A stretch of 64,000 bases of DNA from Bradyrhizobium sp. MOS002 (GTDB lineage Bacteria > Pseudomonadota > Alphaproteobacteria > Rhizobiales > Xanthobacteraceae). The stretch's first letter is position 1; each line of letters starts with the position of its first letter. The notes below the pieces were generated by a model. It worked only from the letters and a program-made list of their open reading frames with translations, was not told the origin of the DNA and searched no databases. The stretch lies in the NCBI RefSeq assembly GCF_003020115.1, contig NZ_PYFX01000015.1:1-64000 (forward strand). Direction: 5' to 3'. Shown in pieces: positions 25,604 through 35,297 of the stretch. Position numbers and translations under genes: made by a program.

Positions 25604-26830
25604 ATGAGCCTGTATGGTGTTATGCGCACCGGCGTTTCCGGGATGAACGCGCAGTCCAATAAGCTGTCGACGGTTTCGGACAACATCGCCAACGTCAACA
25701 CCACCGGCTACAAGCGGGCTTCGACCGAGTTCTCCTCGCTGATCCTGAAGAGCGGTTCGGGCAATTACGATTCCGGCGCGGTCGAGACCACGGTGCGTTA
25801 CGCCATCTCCGACGCCGGCAATTACCAGTTCACGACCTCGGCGACGGATCTCGCGGTCCAGGGCAACGGCTTCTTCGTCGTGCAGGATCCGAACGGCAAC
25901 AGTTTCCTGACGCGCGCCGGCGCGTTCGTGCCCGACAGCACGGGCAATCTCGTCAATTCCGCCGGCTTCCAGCTGATGGGCTACAACATCGCAAACGGCG
26001 CCACGCCCACCGTCGCCGCCAATGGCTTCGGCGGTCTCCAGGTCATCAACGTCAACCAATTGGCGCTGCAGGCCGCGCCATCGACCAAGGCGACTGTCGC
26101 TGCCAATCTCGATCCGAGCGCTGCGATCATCGCGGGCCCGCCCGGTCCCGGCGCCTATACGTCGAAGACCTCGGTCGTCACGTACGACAACATCGGCAAC
26201 GCCGTGACGGTCGACGTGTATGCAGCGAAAACCGCCGCGAACACCTGGCAGATCCAGCTCTACGATTCATCGACAGGCACCGCGCTGGCGGGCGGTCTCA
26301 ATACATTCACCTTTGACGTCACCGCGGCGGGCAAGGGCAAGCTGGCCGCCGCAAGCCCGACATCGCTCACTGTGACCATCCCCGGCGGCTCGTCCTTCAA
26401 TATGGACCTGTCGGCCATGACCCAGGTCGCCTCCAGCTTCGACTTCAAGGCGACGGTCGATGGTAACGCTCCATCCGCGGTCGAGAAGGTGAACATCAAC
26501 GACAAGGGCGTGGTCACCGCGGTGCTCAAGAACGGCACCGAGCTGCCGAGCTTTCAGATCGCGCTCGCGACCGTTCCGAGCCCGGACCATCTGACGCCCG
26601 AAGTCGGCAACGTCTACTCGCCGAACCTGGATTCCGGAAACGTGCAGGTCGGCCTCGCCGGCCAGGGCGGGCTCGGCACCATCCAGTCGGGTGCCCTGGA
26701 AGATTCCAACGTCGATCTCGCGGACGAGTTGACCTCGATGATCGAGGCGCAGCGAGGTTTCACCGCAAACTCGAAATCATTCCAGACCGGCGCCGATCTG
26801 CTGGACGTCGTCGTCAACCTGAAGCGCTGA
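25604..26830 (+). CDS. flgE: Flagellar hook protein FlgE
   Basis: The 408-residue hook subunit has the N-terminal axial motif (NKLSTVSDNIANVNTTGYKRASTEFSSLI), the central FlgE domains and a C-terminal ELTSMIEAQRGFTANSKSFQT helix. The 95-bp gap upstream ends in a strong AAAGGAG and probably contains a promoter. The gene heads the flgE-flgK-flgL-flaF-flbT-flgD run. Confidence 0.95.
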   Translation: MSLYGVMRTGVSGMNAQSNKLSTVSDNIANVNTTGYKRASTEFSSLILKSGSGNYDSGAVETTVRYAISDAGNYQFTTSATDLAVQGNGFFVVQDPNGNSFLTRAGAFVPDSTGNLVNSAGFQLMGYNIANGATPTVAANGFGGLQVINVNQLALQAAPSTKATVAANLDPSAAIIAGPPGPGAYTSKTSVVTYDNIGNAVTVDVYAAKTAANTWQIQLYDSSTGTALAGGLNTFTFDVTAAGKGKLAAASPTSLTVTIPGGSSFNMDLSAMTQVASSFDFKATVDGNAPSAVEKVNINDKGVVTAVLKNGTELPSFQIALATVPSPDHLTPEVGNVYSPNLDSGNVQVGLAGQGGLGTIQSGALEDSNVDLADELTSMIEAQRGFTANSKSFQTGADLLDVVVNLKR

Positions 26831-26864
26831 TTTCTTCAGCGCTCGTCCCCGGCAAGAGCAGATC

Positions 26865-28343
26865 ATGAACCTTACCGCCGCTCTCGAATCCGCCCGCTCC
26901 TCGTTAATGGCGTCGGGCATCCAGTCGTCGGTCATCTCGCGCAACATAGCCGGTGCCAGCTCCGCGGGTTATTCGCGCAAGATTGCCGTGCTGGACAACC
27001 TCCCGGGAACCGGCGTCTACGTGGCGGCGATCCAGCGCGCCGCGAGCTCGGGTCTCTACACCAACGTGCTGACCGCAACCTCGACGTCGGCCAAGCAGAG
27101 CGCGATCCTTGACGGTCTCCAGAAGATCGCATCTGCCACGGTGGACGATCCGGAGCTCGACCAGTCGCCGACGGCGCAGCTCAATGCGCTGAAGAAGGCG
27201 CTGCAGCAATATGCCAACGCCCCGGACAACACCACGCTGGCGCAGGCGGCGGTGACCTCCGCCAAGGACATGGCGGTCACGCTCAACCAGGCGACCCAGA
27301 CCGTGCAGTCGGTCCGGGAGGGCGCGGACGCCGACATGAATACGTCGGTTCAAAACATCAATCGGTTGCTCTCTCAGTTCCAGACCGTGAACACCGCGAT
27401 CGTGAAGGGGACGATCTCCGGCGACGACATCACCGACTACCTCGACCAGCGCGACAGCATCGTCTCGCAGCTATCGCAAGAGCTCGGCGTCACGATGTCG
27501 ACCCGTCCCAACGGAGACGCGGCGCTCTATACTGACAGCGGCGCCGTCCTGTTCGACAAGTCGGCGCGTACGGTGAGTTTCGCGCCCACCAACGCTTATA
27601 CAGCCGGTACGACCGGCAATGCGGTCTATGTCGACGGCGTGCCGGTGACCGGCGCCAATTCAGTGATGCCGCTGAAATCAGGCAAGCTCGCGGGCCTCGC
27701 TCAACTGCGTGACCAGGACACAGTCACCTATCAGAGCCAGCTCGACGAAATCGCGCGCGGCCTAGTCAATGCCTTCAAGGAAAGTGACCAGTCGCCTGTT
27801 CCGACGTTGCCCGACGTCCCCGGTCTCTTCACCTATCCCGGCGCGCCGGCGATGCCGGCGAGCGCCACCGTCTTGGTGGGCCTCGCTGGTACGATTTCGG
27901 TTGCTGTATCGGTCGATCCGGCCCAGGGCGGCAATCCCAATCTGCTGCGCGACGGCGCGATCAGCGGCAACGTTGCATACCAATACAATACCGCCGGCAA
28001 CGGCGGTTACTCGGTCCGGCTGCAGCAACTCATCGGCGCCATGGATGCGTCGCAGCCGTTCGATGCAACCACGCAAGGCAAGCCGAGCGGCAGCTTGATC
28101 GACTTCGCGTCGTCGTCGACGAGCTGGATCGAAAACCAGCGCAAGACCGCGGACTCCAACGTCACCTACCAGAAAACGCTGCTCGACCGCAGCACCGCGG
28201 CGCTGTCGAACGTCAGCGGCGTCAACATGGACGACGAGATGTCGTTGATGCTCCAGGTCGAACGCACCTATTCGGCCTCGTCGAAGATCATCTCGACCGT
28301 CGACGAAATGCTGCAGAGCCTGCTGGCTGCCGTGGGAAATTAA
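26865..28343 (+). CDS. flgK: Hook-filament junction protein FlgK
   Basis: The 492-residue hook-associated protein 1 has an N-terminal SSVISRNIAGASSAGYSRK motif and a C-terminal NMDDEMSLMLQVERTYSASSKIISTVDEML helix. It lies between flgE and flgL, as in other rhizobia. Confidence 0.93.
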   Translation: MNLTAALESARSSLMASGIQSSVISRNIAGASSAGYSRKIAVLDNLPGTGVYVAAIQRAASSGLYTNVLTATSTSAKQSAILDGLQKIASATVDDPELDQSPTAQLNALKKALQQYANAPDNTTLAQAAVTSAKDMAVTLNQATQTVQSVREGADADMNTSVQNINRLLSQFQTVNTAIVKGTISGDDITDYLDQRDSIVSQLSQELGVTMSTRPNGDAALYTDSGAVLFDKSARTVSFAPTNAYTAGTTGNAVYVDGVPVTGANSVMPLKSGKLAGLAQLRDQDTVTYQSQLDEIARGLVNAFKESDQSPVPTLPDVPGLFTYPGAPAMPASATVLVGLAGTISVAVSVDPAQGGNPNLLRDGAISGNVAYQYNTAGNGGYSVRLQQLIGAMDASQPFDATTQGKPSGSLIDFASSSTSWIENQRKTADSNVTYQKTLLDRSTAALSNVSGVNMDDEMSLMLQVERTYSASSKIISTVDEMLQSLLAAVGN

Positions 28344-28346
28344 GTC

Positions 28347-29393
28347 ATGATGAGCGCGAACTACATCTCGACCTTGATGCTGTCTTCGTCGTTGAGGTCC
28401 TCGATCACGAACAATCAGGCCGCGCTGGCCAAGGCTTCGAAGGAAGCCACCACCGGCCGCTTTGCCGATGTCGGCCTCGAGCTTGGCGCCACGACGGGAA
28501 GCGACGTCAGCCTGCGGGCGGACATGAGCTTCGCCGATCAGCTCGTCGATACCAACGGGCTGGTCTCGGGGCGCCTGGACATCACCCAGAGCCGGATCAC
28601 CCAGCTTGGTTCGACCGCAGCGGACTTCCTCAAAGATCTGATCGCGGCTCGCAGTACCGACGGCGGCGGCCGGATCATCCTGCCGCCTGCGTCCTCCAAT
28701 CTCCAGGATCTGATCGGCGCGCTGAACGTTTCCTATAACGGCTCGTCTCTCTTCTCGGGCATCAACACGCAGAACACACCGATCACGGCCTACACCGCGG
28801 GCTCGGCCAGCAAGAACCAGGTCGATGCCGACTTTCTTGCGACCTTCGGCTTTTCGCAATCATCGCCCAGCGTGAGCAGCATCACTCCGGCCCAGATGCA
28901 GACCTTTCTCGACACCACCTTCGATGCCGAGTTCGCGAGCCCGGCCTGGAACACCAATTGGTCATCGGCGACCGACCAGGTCATGCAAAGCCGTATCTCC
29001 ACGACCGAGATCGCCGATACTTCCGTTAGCGCCAATCAAACAGGCTTCCGCAAGCTCGCCGAGGCCTACACCATGATGGCGGATCTCGGAAACGCCAGCC
29101 TGGATCAAGCGACGTTCCAGGTCGTCGTGGACAAGGCCATCGGCCTTGTCGGAAACGCAATCAGTGACCTTGCGACCCTCGGCGGCAACATCGGTACGGT
29201 CCAGCAGCGGATCACCTCGGCAACCGACAAGCTCAAGACACAGCAGGACATTCTGAACAATCAGATCGTCGGTATAGAGAAGGTGGATCCGACGGAGGCG
29301 TCGGTCAGGGTCAACACCTTGCAGACGCAGATCCAGACGGCACTTGCACTCACCTCGCAGCTCCAGAAGATCAGCCTCATCAACTATCTCTGA
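28347..29393 (+). CDS. flgL: Hook-filament junction protein FlgL
   Basis: The 348-residue protein is related to flagellins (LRSSITNNQAALAKASKEATTGRFADVG at the N-terminus; VQQRITSATDKLKTQQDILNNQIVGIEKVDPTEASVRVNTLQTQIQ near the end). It starts 3 bp after flgK; an adjacent second ATG at 28350 is an equally possible start. Confidence 0.9.
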   Translation: MMSANYISTLMLSSSLRSSITNNQAALAKASKEATTGRFADVGLELGATTGSDVSLRADMSFADQLVDTNGLVSGRLDITQSRITQLGSTAADFLKDLIAARSTDGGGRIILPPASSNLQDLIGALNVSYNGSSLFSGINTQNTPITAYTAGSASKNQVDADFLATFGFSQSSPSVSSITPAQMQTFLDTTFDAEFASPAWNTNWSSATDQVMQSRISTTEIADTSVSANQTGFRKLAEAYTMMADLGNASLDQATFQVVVDKAIGLVGNAISDLATLGGNIGTVQQRITSATDKLKTQQDILNNQIVGIEKVDPTEASVRVNTLQTQIQTALALTSQLQKISLINYL

Positions 29394-29460
29394 GTCCAGC
29401 TCCTTCGTAAGGTTCGTAACCCTTGTCTTGTTGTTCGGTCTCCTGCGCAGAGTTGTCCTG

Positions 29461-29805
29461 ATGACGTTTGAAGCCTATGAATCGGTCGTCGATGAGAGCG
29501 GCTATGAGGCGCGGGGCCGCGAGCGGCAGGCGCTCAGCCTCGGCATCGACCGGCTCGAGCGGATCCAGAAGGACCGCTTCAGCCTCGAGGATCTGGTCGA
29601 GAGCCTGCTCTATGTGCGGCGGCTGTGGACGATCTTCATCGAGGATCTCGCGCATCCGGAAAACGGGCTTCCGGAAAAGCTGCGCGCCGACATCATCTCG
29701 ATCGGCCTGTGGGTCGTCAAGGAAGCCGACCGCCTTCGCGAAGAAAGGTCGAATGACGTGATGCAGCTCATCGAAATCAACCGCCTGATCCGAGACGCTC
29801 TTTGA
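29461..29805 (+). CDS. flaF: Flagellin synthesis regulator FlaF
   Basis: The 114-residue all-helical protein matches the FlaF family (EARGRERQALSLGIDRLERIQ; LEDLVESLLYVRRLWTIFIEDL). In Caulobacter FlaF promotes flagellin translation or secretion and works opposite FlbT. ATG 29461 starts the conserved sequence; an in-frame start at 29344 lies inside flgL. Its TGA shares a base with the flbT ATG. Confidence 0.92.
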   Translation: MTFEAYESVVDESGYEARGRERQALSLGIDRLERIQKDRFSLEDLVESLLYVRRLWTIFIEDLAHPENGLPEKLRADIISIGLWVVKEADRLREERSNDVMQLIEINRLIRDAL

Positions 29806-30215
29806 TGAAGATATCCTTGCGAGCGGGCGAACGAGTCTACATCAACGGCGCGGTGTTGCGCGTGGACCGCAAGGTCTCCCTCGAGCTCGTCAACGACGTG
29901 ATGTTCCTGCTCGAAGGGCAGATCATGCAGGCCTCCGACGCCACCACGGCGCTGCGGCAGCTCTATTTCATCGTCCAGCTCATGCTGATGAATCCGACCG
30001 ACGTTCGGGATGCTTCGGCTCTCTACGGGCAGCATCACGCGGCCCTGCTCGCGGTGTGCGAGAGCCAGGAGATGCTGGTTGGGCTTGGCGCGGTGGACAA
30101 CCTGGTCGGAGCGACCCGTTACTTCGAGGCGCTCAAACGGATCCGGGCACTGTTTCCAGTGGAGCAGGCCATCCTGGCCGGCGCCAAGATCGAGTCCCCA
30201 TTCGAGGCTGCCTGA
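29805..30215 (+). CDS. flbT: Flagellin mRNA regulator FlbT
   Basis: The 136-residue protein has the FlbT signature (MKISLRAGERVYINGAVLRVDRK; FLLEGQIMQASDATTALRQLYF). FlbT is known in Caulobacter to act through the 5' untranslated region of flagellin mRNA. In this window both flagellins have matching structured leaders, which are natural candidate targets. It is translationally coupled to flaF (TGATG). A TTG three bases upstream is an unlikely alternative start. Confidence 0.93.
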   Translation: MKISLRAGERVYINGAVLRVDRKVSLELVNDVMFLLEGQIMQASDATTALRQLYFIVQLMLMNPTDVRDASALYGQHHAALLAVCESQEMLVGLGAVDNLVGATRYFEALKRIRALFPVEQAILAGAKIESPFEAA

Positions 30216-30229
30216 CAGCGGAGAGATAC

Positions 30230-30652
30230 ATGAACGTCACCAGCGCGACCGACAGCACCAGCAAGTCGTCCAGTTCGACCAACTCGACGACGTCGACGTC
30301 GAGCACCGGCGTCGACTACAACACGTTTCTTCGGCTCCTCATTGCGGAGATGAAGAATCAGGATCCGACCAATCCGATGGATACCTCGCAATATATGAGC
30401 CAGTTTGCGCAGCTCTCGTCGGTCGAGCAGGCAATGCAGACCAATAACAAGCTCGACGCTCTGCTGTCTTCGCAGTCGCTGTCGCAGGCCAATGGGCTGA
30501 TCGGAAAGACCGTCAGCTTCACGGACTCGACCGGAGCGAGCTTCAGCGGCAAGGTCGCTTCGGTTTCCATCAACAGCGACGGCTCCGTCGCAACACTCGA
30601 GAACGGTACGAAAGTTGCGATCGGCCCCGGTCTCACGATCAGCCAGTCATGA
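30230..30652 (+). CDS. flgD: Hook cap/scaffold protein FlgD
   Basis: The 140-residue protein has a serine/threonine-rich N-terminus and the FlgD core (YNTFLRLLIAEMKNQDPTNPMDTSQYMSQFAQLSSVEQ), followed by a short beta domain. It is shorter than enteric FlgD (about 230 residues), as in other rhizobia. GGAGAG precedes ATG 30230. Its stop overlaps fliQ as ATGA. Confidence 0.93.
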   Translation: MNVTSATDSTSKSSSSTNSTTSTSSTGVDYNTFLRLLIAEMKNQDPTNPMDTSQYMSQFAQLSSVEQAMQTNNKLDALLSSQSLSQANGLIGKTVSFTDSTGASFSGKVASVSINSDGSVATLENGTKVAIGPGLTISQS

Positions 30653-30915
30653 ACGAACGGGATGCTCTCGACATCGTCCAGGCGGCGATCTGGACCATCA
30701 TCGTTGCCTCCGGGCCCGCCGTCGGTGCCGCGATGCTGGTCGGCACCCTCATCGCGCTGATCCAGGCGCTGACCCAGATCCAGGAGGTGACGCTGACCTT
30801 CGTTCCGAAGATCATCGTCATTCTCCTGGTCGTTGCCGTCTCCGGCTCCTTCATCGGAGCCCATCTCTCCACCTTCACCGAGATGGTCTATTCGCACATC
30901 GAGCGCGGCTTCTGA
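30649..30915 (+). CDS. fliQ: Flagellar export gate protein FliQ
   Basis: The 88-residue protein has two TM helices (IVASGPAVGAAMLVGTLIALIQALTQIQE and IIVILLVVAVSGSFIGAHL). The QALTQIQEVTLTFVPKI segment is the FliQ signature. It is coupled to flgD and followed by flhA. Confidence 0.95.
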   Translation: MNERDALDIVQAAIWTIIVASGPAVGAAMLVGTLIALIQALTQIQEVTLTFVPKIIVILLVVAVSGSFIGAHLSTFTEMVYSHIERGF

Positions 30916-31009
30916 TCCGGACGGTCCCGGCCACCTCTGCCACCCCTGCCACCACCCCCGCGTAAGCTTTGCACGGCAGATTACGGGCCGGATCCTCTGC
31001 CGGTGACCC

Positions 31010-33091
31010 ATGGCCGATACGTTAGCTGCTAGCCTGCCGACCCCGCGACGATTGGGCGCCGACGCCTTTTTCGCAGGCGGCATCGTGGCCATGCTCACGA
31101 TCCTGTTCCTGCCCATACCGCCGATCCTGATCGATCTCGGCCTCGCATTCTCGATCGCGCTGTCGGCGCTGATTCTGATGGTCGCGCTGTGGATCCAGCG
31201 GCCGCTCGATTTCTCGGCCTTCCCGACCGTGCTCCTGATCGCGACGATCCTGCGGCTTGCGCTCAACGTTGCAACGACCCGTCTGATCCTGTCGCGCGGC
31301 GGGGAGGGGGAAAACGCCGCGGGCCATGTCGTCGCCGGTTTCTCGAAGTTCGTCATGGGCGGTGACTTCGTCATCGGCCTGATCATCTTCGCCATTCTGG
31401 TCACGGTGAACTTCGTCGTGATCACCAAGGGCGCAACGCGTATCGCCGAAGTCGGCGCCCGCTTCACCCTGGATGCCATCCCCGGCAAGCAGATGGCGAT
31501 CGACGCGGATCTGTCCGCGGGCCTGATCGACGACAAGGAAGCCCAGCGCCGGCGCCGCGAGCTGGAAGAGGAGAGCGCGTTCTTCGGCGCCATGGACGGT
31601 GCCTCGAAATTCGTCCGCGGCGACGCCGTCGCCGGCCTGATCATCACCGCGATCAATATTTTCGGCGGTATCATCATCGGCGTGACACATCACGGATTGA
31701 CGCTGGCGCGCGCCGCCGACGTCTACACCAAGCTCTCCGTTGGCGATGGTCTGGTAACGCAGATGCCGGCGCTGATCGTGTCGCTGTCGGCGGGCCTGCT
31801 CGTCTCGAAGGGCGGCACCAGGGGGTCCGCCGAGCAGGCGGTGTTGCGGCAGCTCGGCGGCTATCCGCGCGCGGTGTCGGCGGCTGCGCTGATGATGTTC
31901 GTGCTTGCCTTGATGCCGGGGCTGCCGACGGCGCCTTTCCTGCTGCTCGGCGGCGTCATGGCCTTCGTCGGGTACTCGCTGCCGAGGCGGCAGGCAGCCC
32001 TGAGGAAGAAGGAAGATGCGCGCAACGCCGACGAACGCGCCCAGGTCGAAGCCAAGGAATCCGTGAAGGAATCGCTCAAGACCGCGGAAATCGAGCTGGC
32101 GCTCGGCGGCCACCTCTCGGTCCATCTGCTGGGGTCGCGCACCGAGCTGGCGCACCGCGTGGCCAAGATCCGCAAGAAGTTCGCCAAGCAGTACGGCTTC
32201 GTGGTTCCCGAGATCAAGCTCACCGACAATCTGTCGATCGATCCCAAGGGATACCAGATCCGGATCCACGACACCCGCGTCGCCCAGGGCGAGCTCAGGC
32301 TCGGCGAAGTGCTGGTGCTCGTCGACAAGGACGGCAAGCCCGACGTTCCCGGCGAAGAGGTGATCGAGCCGGCCTTCGGCATGAAGGCGCTGTGGGTGAC
32401 GGACGCGTTCACCGACGAGGTCAAGCGTCAGGGCTGCAAGCCGGTCGACAATCTGTCGGTGCTGCTCACGCATCTGAGCGAAGTGATCAGGGCCAACCTG
32501 GCCCAGCTCCTCTCCTACAAGGACATGCGCGGCCTGCTTGACCGGCTCGATCCCGAGTACAAGCGGCTGGTCGAGGATCTCTGCCCGTCGCAGATATCGT
32601 ATTCGGGGCTGCTGGCGATCCTGAAGATCCTGCTGGCCGAGCGCGTGTCGATCCGCAACCTCCATCTGATCCTCGAAGCCATCGCCGAGATCGCGCCCCA
32701 CGTGCGGCGCTCCGAGCAGGTGGCAGAGCATGTGCGGACGCGTCTTGCCCAGCAGATTTGCGGCGATCTCTCCGACAATGGCGTGCTCAACGTCGTCCGT
32801 CTCGGTAACCGTTGGGACCTGGCGTTCCACCAGAGCCTGAAGCGCGATGGCAAGGGCGACGTCGTCGAATTCGACGCCGATCCGCGCCTGATCGAGCAGT
32901 TTGCGACCGAAGCCAGCGCCGCGATCCGCAAATTCACCGAGAACGGCACCAGCGTGGTGCTGGCGGTGACCCCGGAAGCGCGGCCCTACGTCCGGATGAT
33001 CCTGGAGCGGGTATTTCCGACACTGCCGATCCTGTCGCATGTCGAAGTCGCGCGCAGCACCGAGATCAGGGCACTCGGAGCCATATCGTGA
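31010..33091 (+). CDS. flhA: Flagellar export gate protein FlhA
   Basis: The 693-residue export gate has eight N-terminal TM segments to about residue 320, including the FHIPEP-type region (FAILVTVNFVVITKGATRIAEVGARFTLDAIPGKQMAIDADLSAGLI), and a cytoplasmic ring domain that binds chaperone-substrate complexes. The 94-bp gap upstream holds no gene. Its stop overlaps the fliR start as GTGA. Confidence 0.95.
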   Translation: MADTLAASLPTPRRLGADAFFAGGIVAMLTILFLPIPPILIDLGLAFSIALSALILMVALWIQRPLDFSAFPTVLLIATILRLALNVATTRLILSRGGEGENAAGHVVAGFSKFVMGGDFVIGLIIFAILVTVNFVVITKGATRIAEVGARFTLDAIPGKQMAIDADLSAGLIDDKEAQRRRRELEEESAFFGAMDGASKFVRGDAVAGLIITAINIFGGIIIGVTHHGLTLARAADVYTKLSVGDGLVTQMPALIVSLSAGLLVSKGGTRGSAEQAVLRQLGGYPRAVSAAALMMFVLALMPGLPTAPFLLLGGVMAFVGYSLPRRQAALRKKEDARNADERAQVEAKESVKESLKTAEIELALGGHLSVHLLGSRTELAHRVAKIRKKFAKQYGFVVPEIKLTDNLSIDPKGYQIRIHDTRVAQGELRLGEVLVLVDKDGKPDVPGEEVIEPAFGMKALWVTDAFTDEVKRQGCKPVDNLSVLLTHLSEVIRANLAQLLSYKDMRGLLDRLDPEYKRLVEDLCPSQISYSGLLAILKILLAERVSIRNLHLILEAIAEIAPHVRRSEQVAEHVRTRLAQQICGDLSDNGVLNVVRLGNRWDLAFHQSLKRDGKGDVVEFDADPRLIEQFATEASAAIRKFTENGTSVVLAVTPEARPYVRMILERVFPTLPILSHVEVARSTEIRALGAIS

Positions 33092-33840
33092 TCAGCGGCC
33101 TCACCGACAGTGTGCTGGTGACGTTCATCGTGTTCTGCCGCATTGGTGCCTGCCTGATGCTGGTGCCCGGCTATTCCAGCATCAACGTTCCGGCCCAGGT
33201 CCGCTTATTCGTCGCGCTCGTCACGACGTTTGCGCTGACGCCGATCCTGATCGCCGTCCTGAAACCTCTCACGGATAACGCGGCGCCGCTGACGCTCGCG
33301 CTCCTGATCTGCTCCGAGCTCGTGGTCGGCAGCGTCATCGGGCTCGGCGGTCGCGTGTTCTTCCTCGCACTCCAGACCATGGCCACCGTGATGGCGAGTG
33401 CCATCGGGCTGAGCAACATCCCGGGGACGCCGGTCGGCGACACCGATCCGGCGCCGGCCCTGGTGCCGCTGATCATGACATCCGTCACCACGCTGTTCTT
33501 CATGACCGACCAGCATTGGCAGGTCCTGCGCGGGCTGATGAATTCCTACGACGTCTGGCATCCGGGCGACCGGCTCGGCGGCAGCATGCCGCTCGACCAG
33601 CTCGTCGGCCGGCTGTCGGAGGCATTCGTGCTGACGCTGCGGATCGCCAGCCCTTTCATCGTCTATTCGGTCATCGTCAACCTGGCGGTCGGCCTGATCA
33701 ACAAGCTGACGCCGGCGATTCCTGTCTATTTCATCTCGGTTCCCTTCGTGCTGTTCGGCGGCTTCCTGCTGCTCTACCTCACCAGCGACGAACTCTTGAC
33801 GCAATTCATGCTCGGCGTCTCGTCGTGGCTGGCGGAGTGA
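33088..33840 (+). CDS. fliR: Flagellar export gate protein FliR
   Basis: The 250-residue polytopic protein has FliR landmarks (VFCRIGACLMLVPGYSSINVPAQVRLF; LALQTMATVMASAIGLSNI). GTG 33088 overlaps the flhA TGA. The frame continues upstream to 32812, but only inside flhA. Confidence 0.92.
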   Translation: MISGLTDSVLVTFIVFCRIGACLMLVPGYSSINVPAQVRLFVALVTTFALTPILIAVLKPLTDNAAPLTLALLICSELVVGSVIGLGGRVFFLALQTMATVMASAIGLSNIPGTPVGDTDPAPALVPLIMTSVTTLFFMTDQHWQVLRGLMNSYDVWHPGDRLGGSMPLDQLVGRLSEAFVLTLRIASPFIVYSVIVNLAVGLINKLTPAIPVYFISVPFVLFGGFLLLYLTSDELLTQFMLGVSSWLAE

Positions 33841-33846
33841 TCGGTC

Positions 33847-34266
33847 ATGACGTCGCGCGCGAACAAGCTCGGCCGGATGGTCTCGCTCGTGAAGCTCCAG
33901 CTCCGGCTGTCCGAGTGGCAGCTCGCGCATCTGCGGCAGCAGGAGCGCAGCTTGCAGGACGAGCAGGAATGGCTGGTCGGAACTCTCAACGAGGGGAAGC
34001 CGCCGGCGGGGTCATCGAGCGAATCGATCGCGCGACGCCTGACTAGCACCAGCGTCGGGGCGCGCGCGATTCAGGCACAGGCTTCGCAACAGCTCGACCA
34101 GGTTCGCGCGGAGAGCCGGCGTGTAAAGCAATTCGAGCAGGTCGCGAAGGCGGCGCTCGCCGACAAGCTTCGCGACGCCGAGAAGCGATCGCTCGAGGAG
34201 ATGACGGGAACAAGCCTCACCGTGCGCGAGTGGACGCCTCGGCCAGCCAACCGGAACAAGACATGA
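33847..34266 (+). CDS. FliJ-like coiled-coil protein (putative)
   Basis: The 139-residue, highly charged, almost entirely helical protein (LVKLQLRLSEWQLAHLRQQERSLQDEQEWL; QASQQLDQVRAESRRVKQFEQVAKAALADKL) has the size and coiled-coil form of FliJ, the FliI-associated export protein. Its position between fliR and flgJ fits an export accessory. Sequence similarity to FliJ is not obvious by eye. Its stop overlaps flgJ. Confidence 0.55.
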   Translation: MTSRANKLGRMVSLVKLQLRLSEWQLAHLRQQERSLQDEQEWLVGTLNEGKPPAGSSSESIARRLTSTSVGARAIQAQASQQLDQVRAESRRVKQFEQVAKAALADKLRDAEKRSLEEMTGTSLTVREWTPRPANRNKT

Positions 34267-34742
34267 TCGTGACAGCGACACCCGACCTCGTTCTCGACGT
34301 CCTCGACGCCGCCGATCCCGTGACGCAGCGCGCGGCCACCGCGAAGCTCGACGCGCTGAAATCATCGGACACGGATTTCGCCGCCACGATGGATGCGGAG
34401 GCCGGCAAGGCCAAGGCGGCGGCTGCCGATCAATCCGCCACGAAGGTCTCGGAACCGCAGTCGGGTGCGGTGAACGGGGCGCCGGTGCAGGTGATCAAGG
34501 CGCCGGCATCCGGCGAAGTGTACCGCAAGTTCGAGGCCTTCATCCTCCAGACCTTCGTCGAGACGATGTTGCCGAAGGAGTCGGAGGAGGTCTTTGGAAA
34601 AGGCACGGCCGGCGGCGTCTGGAAGTCGATGCTGGCGGAGCAACTTGGTGCTCAGCTGGCGAAGGGCAAGGGCATTGGCATTGCCAAGCAGCTCGCTGCC
34701 GCGCATCCGGCGGGGCCGGACGCTACGGGCAAGGCCGGATGA
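34263..34742 (+). CDS. flgJ: FlgJ-type rod-binding protein, rod domain only
   Basis: The 159-residue protein's C-terminal half (YRKFEAFILQTFVETMLPKESEEVFGKGTAGGVWKSMLAEQLG) matches the FlgJ N-terminal rod-capping domain. There is no muramidase domain; the separate transglycosylase at 24927 probably supplies that activity. ATG 34263 overlaps the preceding stop. Confidence 0.85.
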   Translation: MIVTATPDLVLDVLDAADPVTQRAATAKLDALKSSDTDFAATMDAEAGKAKAAAADQSATKVSEPQSGAVNGAPVQVIKAPASGEVYRKFEAFILQTFVETMLPKESEEVFGKGTAGGVWKSMLAEQLGAQLAKGKGIGIAKQLAAAHPAGPDATGKAG

Positions 34743-34784
34743 CGATTCGGGAATGGATGACAGAAGTTGAAGGGTGAATTTCCT

Positions 34785-35297
34785 ATGCAGGCACAAGAAG
34801 GCGCGGCGGCCATGGTGATGGAACAGCCGGCCGTGGACACCGAGGCGATGACGACGGCGGCCGTGTCGGGGGATGCCCTGTTGCCGGTGCTGCTGCCGAA
34901 TGTCGGTGGCCAGGTGACGAACGACGGCGCGGACGCGGCGAGATCGGACGAGGTACGCGGCCTGCTGGCTGCGATCCGCCGGCTCGAAGGCATCGTCGAA
35001 GAGGAGACGGCCGCACTCGCGACGGGCAAGAAGATCGACTTCGACGAGTTCAGCGCCCGGAAGAGCCGGAGCATGCTGGAATTCGTCCGCCTGATGCGGG
35101 CACGAATGCATCTCGGCGGCGAGGTCGAGATCACCGAGGAGATCCAGCGGCTGCGCGAGAAGCTCGAGCGTAACCGTGCCATCCTCGAAATGCATTACGA
35201 TGCGGTGCGCGAGGTCGCGACCATCATCGTCAAGGCCATCAAGGACGCCGAGTCGGACGGCACCTATACCGGTCGCGCAGCACAGGACGGAAAATGA
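34785..35297 (+). CDS. FlgN-like export chaperone (putative)
   Basis: The 170-residue helical protein (LLAAIRRLEGIVEEETAALATGKKIDFDEFSARKSRSMLEFVRLMR..LREKLERNRAILEMHYDAVREV) has the pattern of FlgN, the chaperone of FlgK and FlgL: a long N-terminal helix with an EExxAL stretch and a second long helix. ATG 34785 with AAGGG about 10 bases upstream is preferred over TTG 34767. It overlaps the next gene as ATGA. Confidence 0.6.
   Translation: MQAQEGAAAMVMEQPAVDTEAMTTAAVSGDALLPVLLPNVGGQVTNDGADAARSDEVRGLLAAIRRLEGIVEEETAALATGKKIDFDEFSARKSRSMLEFVRLMRARMHLGGEVEITEEIQRLREKLERNRAILEMHYDAVREVATIIVKAIKDAESDGTYTGRAAQDGK

Noticed and set aside
31022..33040. A 672-codon minus-strand frame
   Set aside because: It lies entirely antisense to flhA, whose identity is unambiguous.
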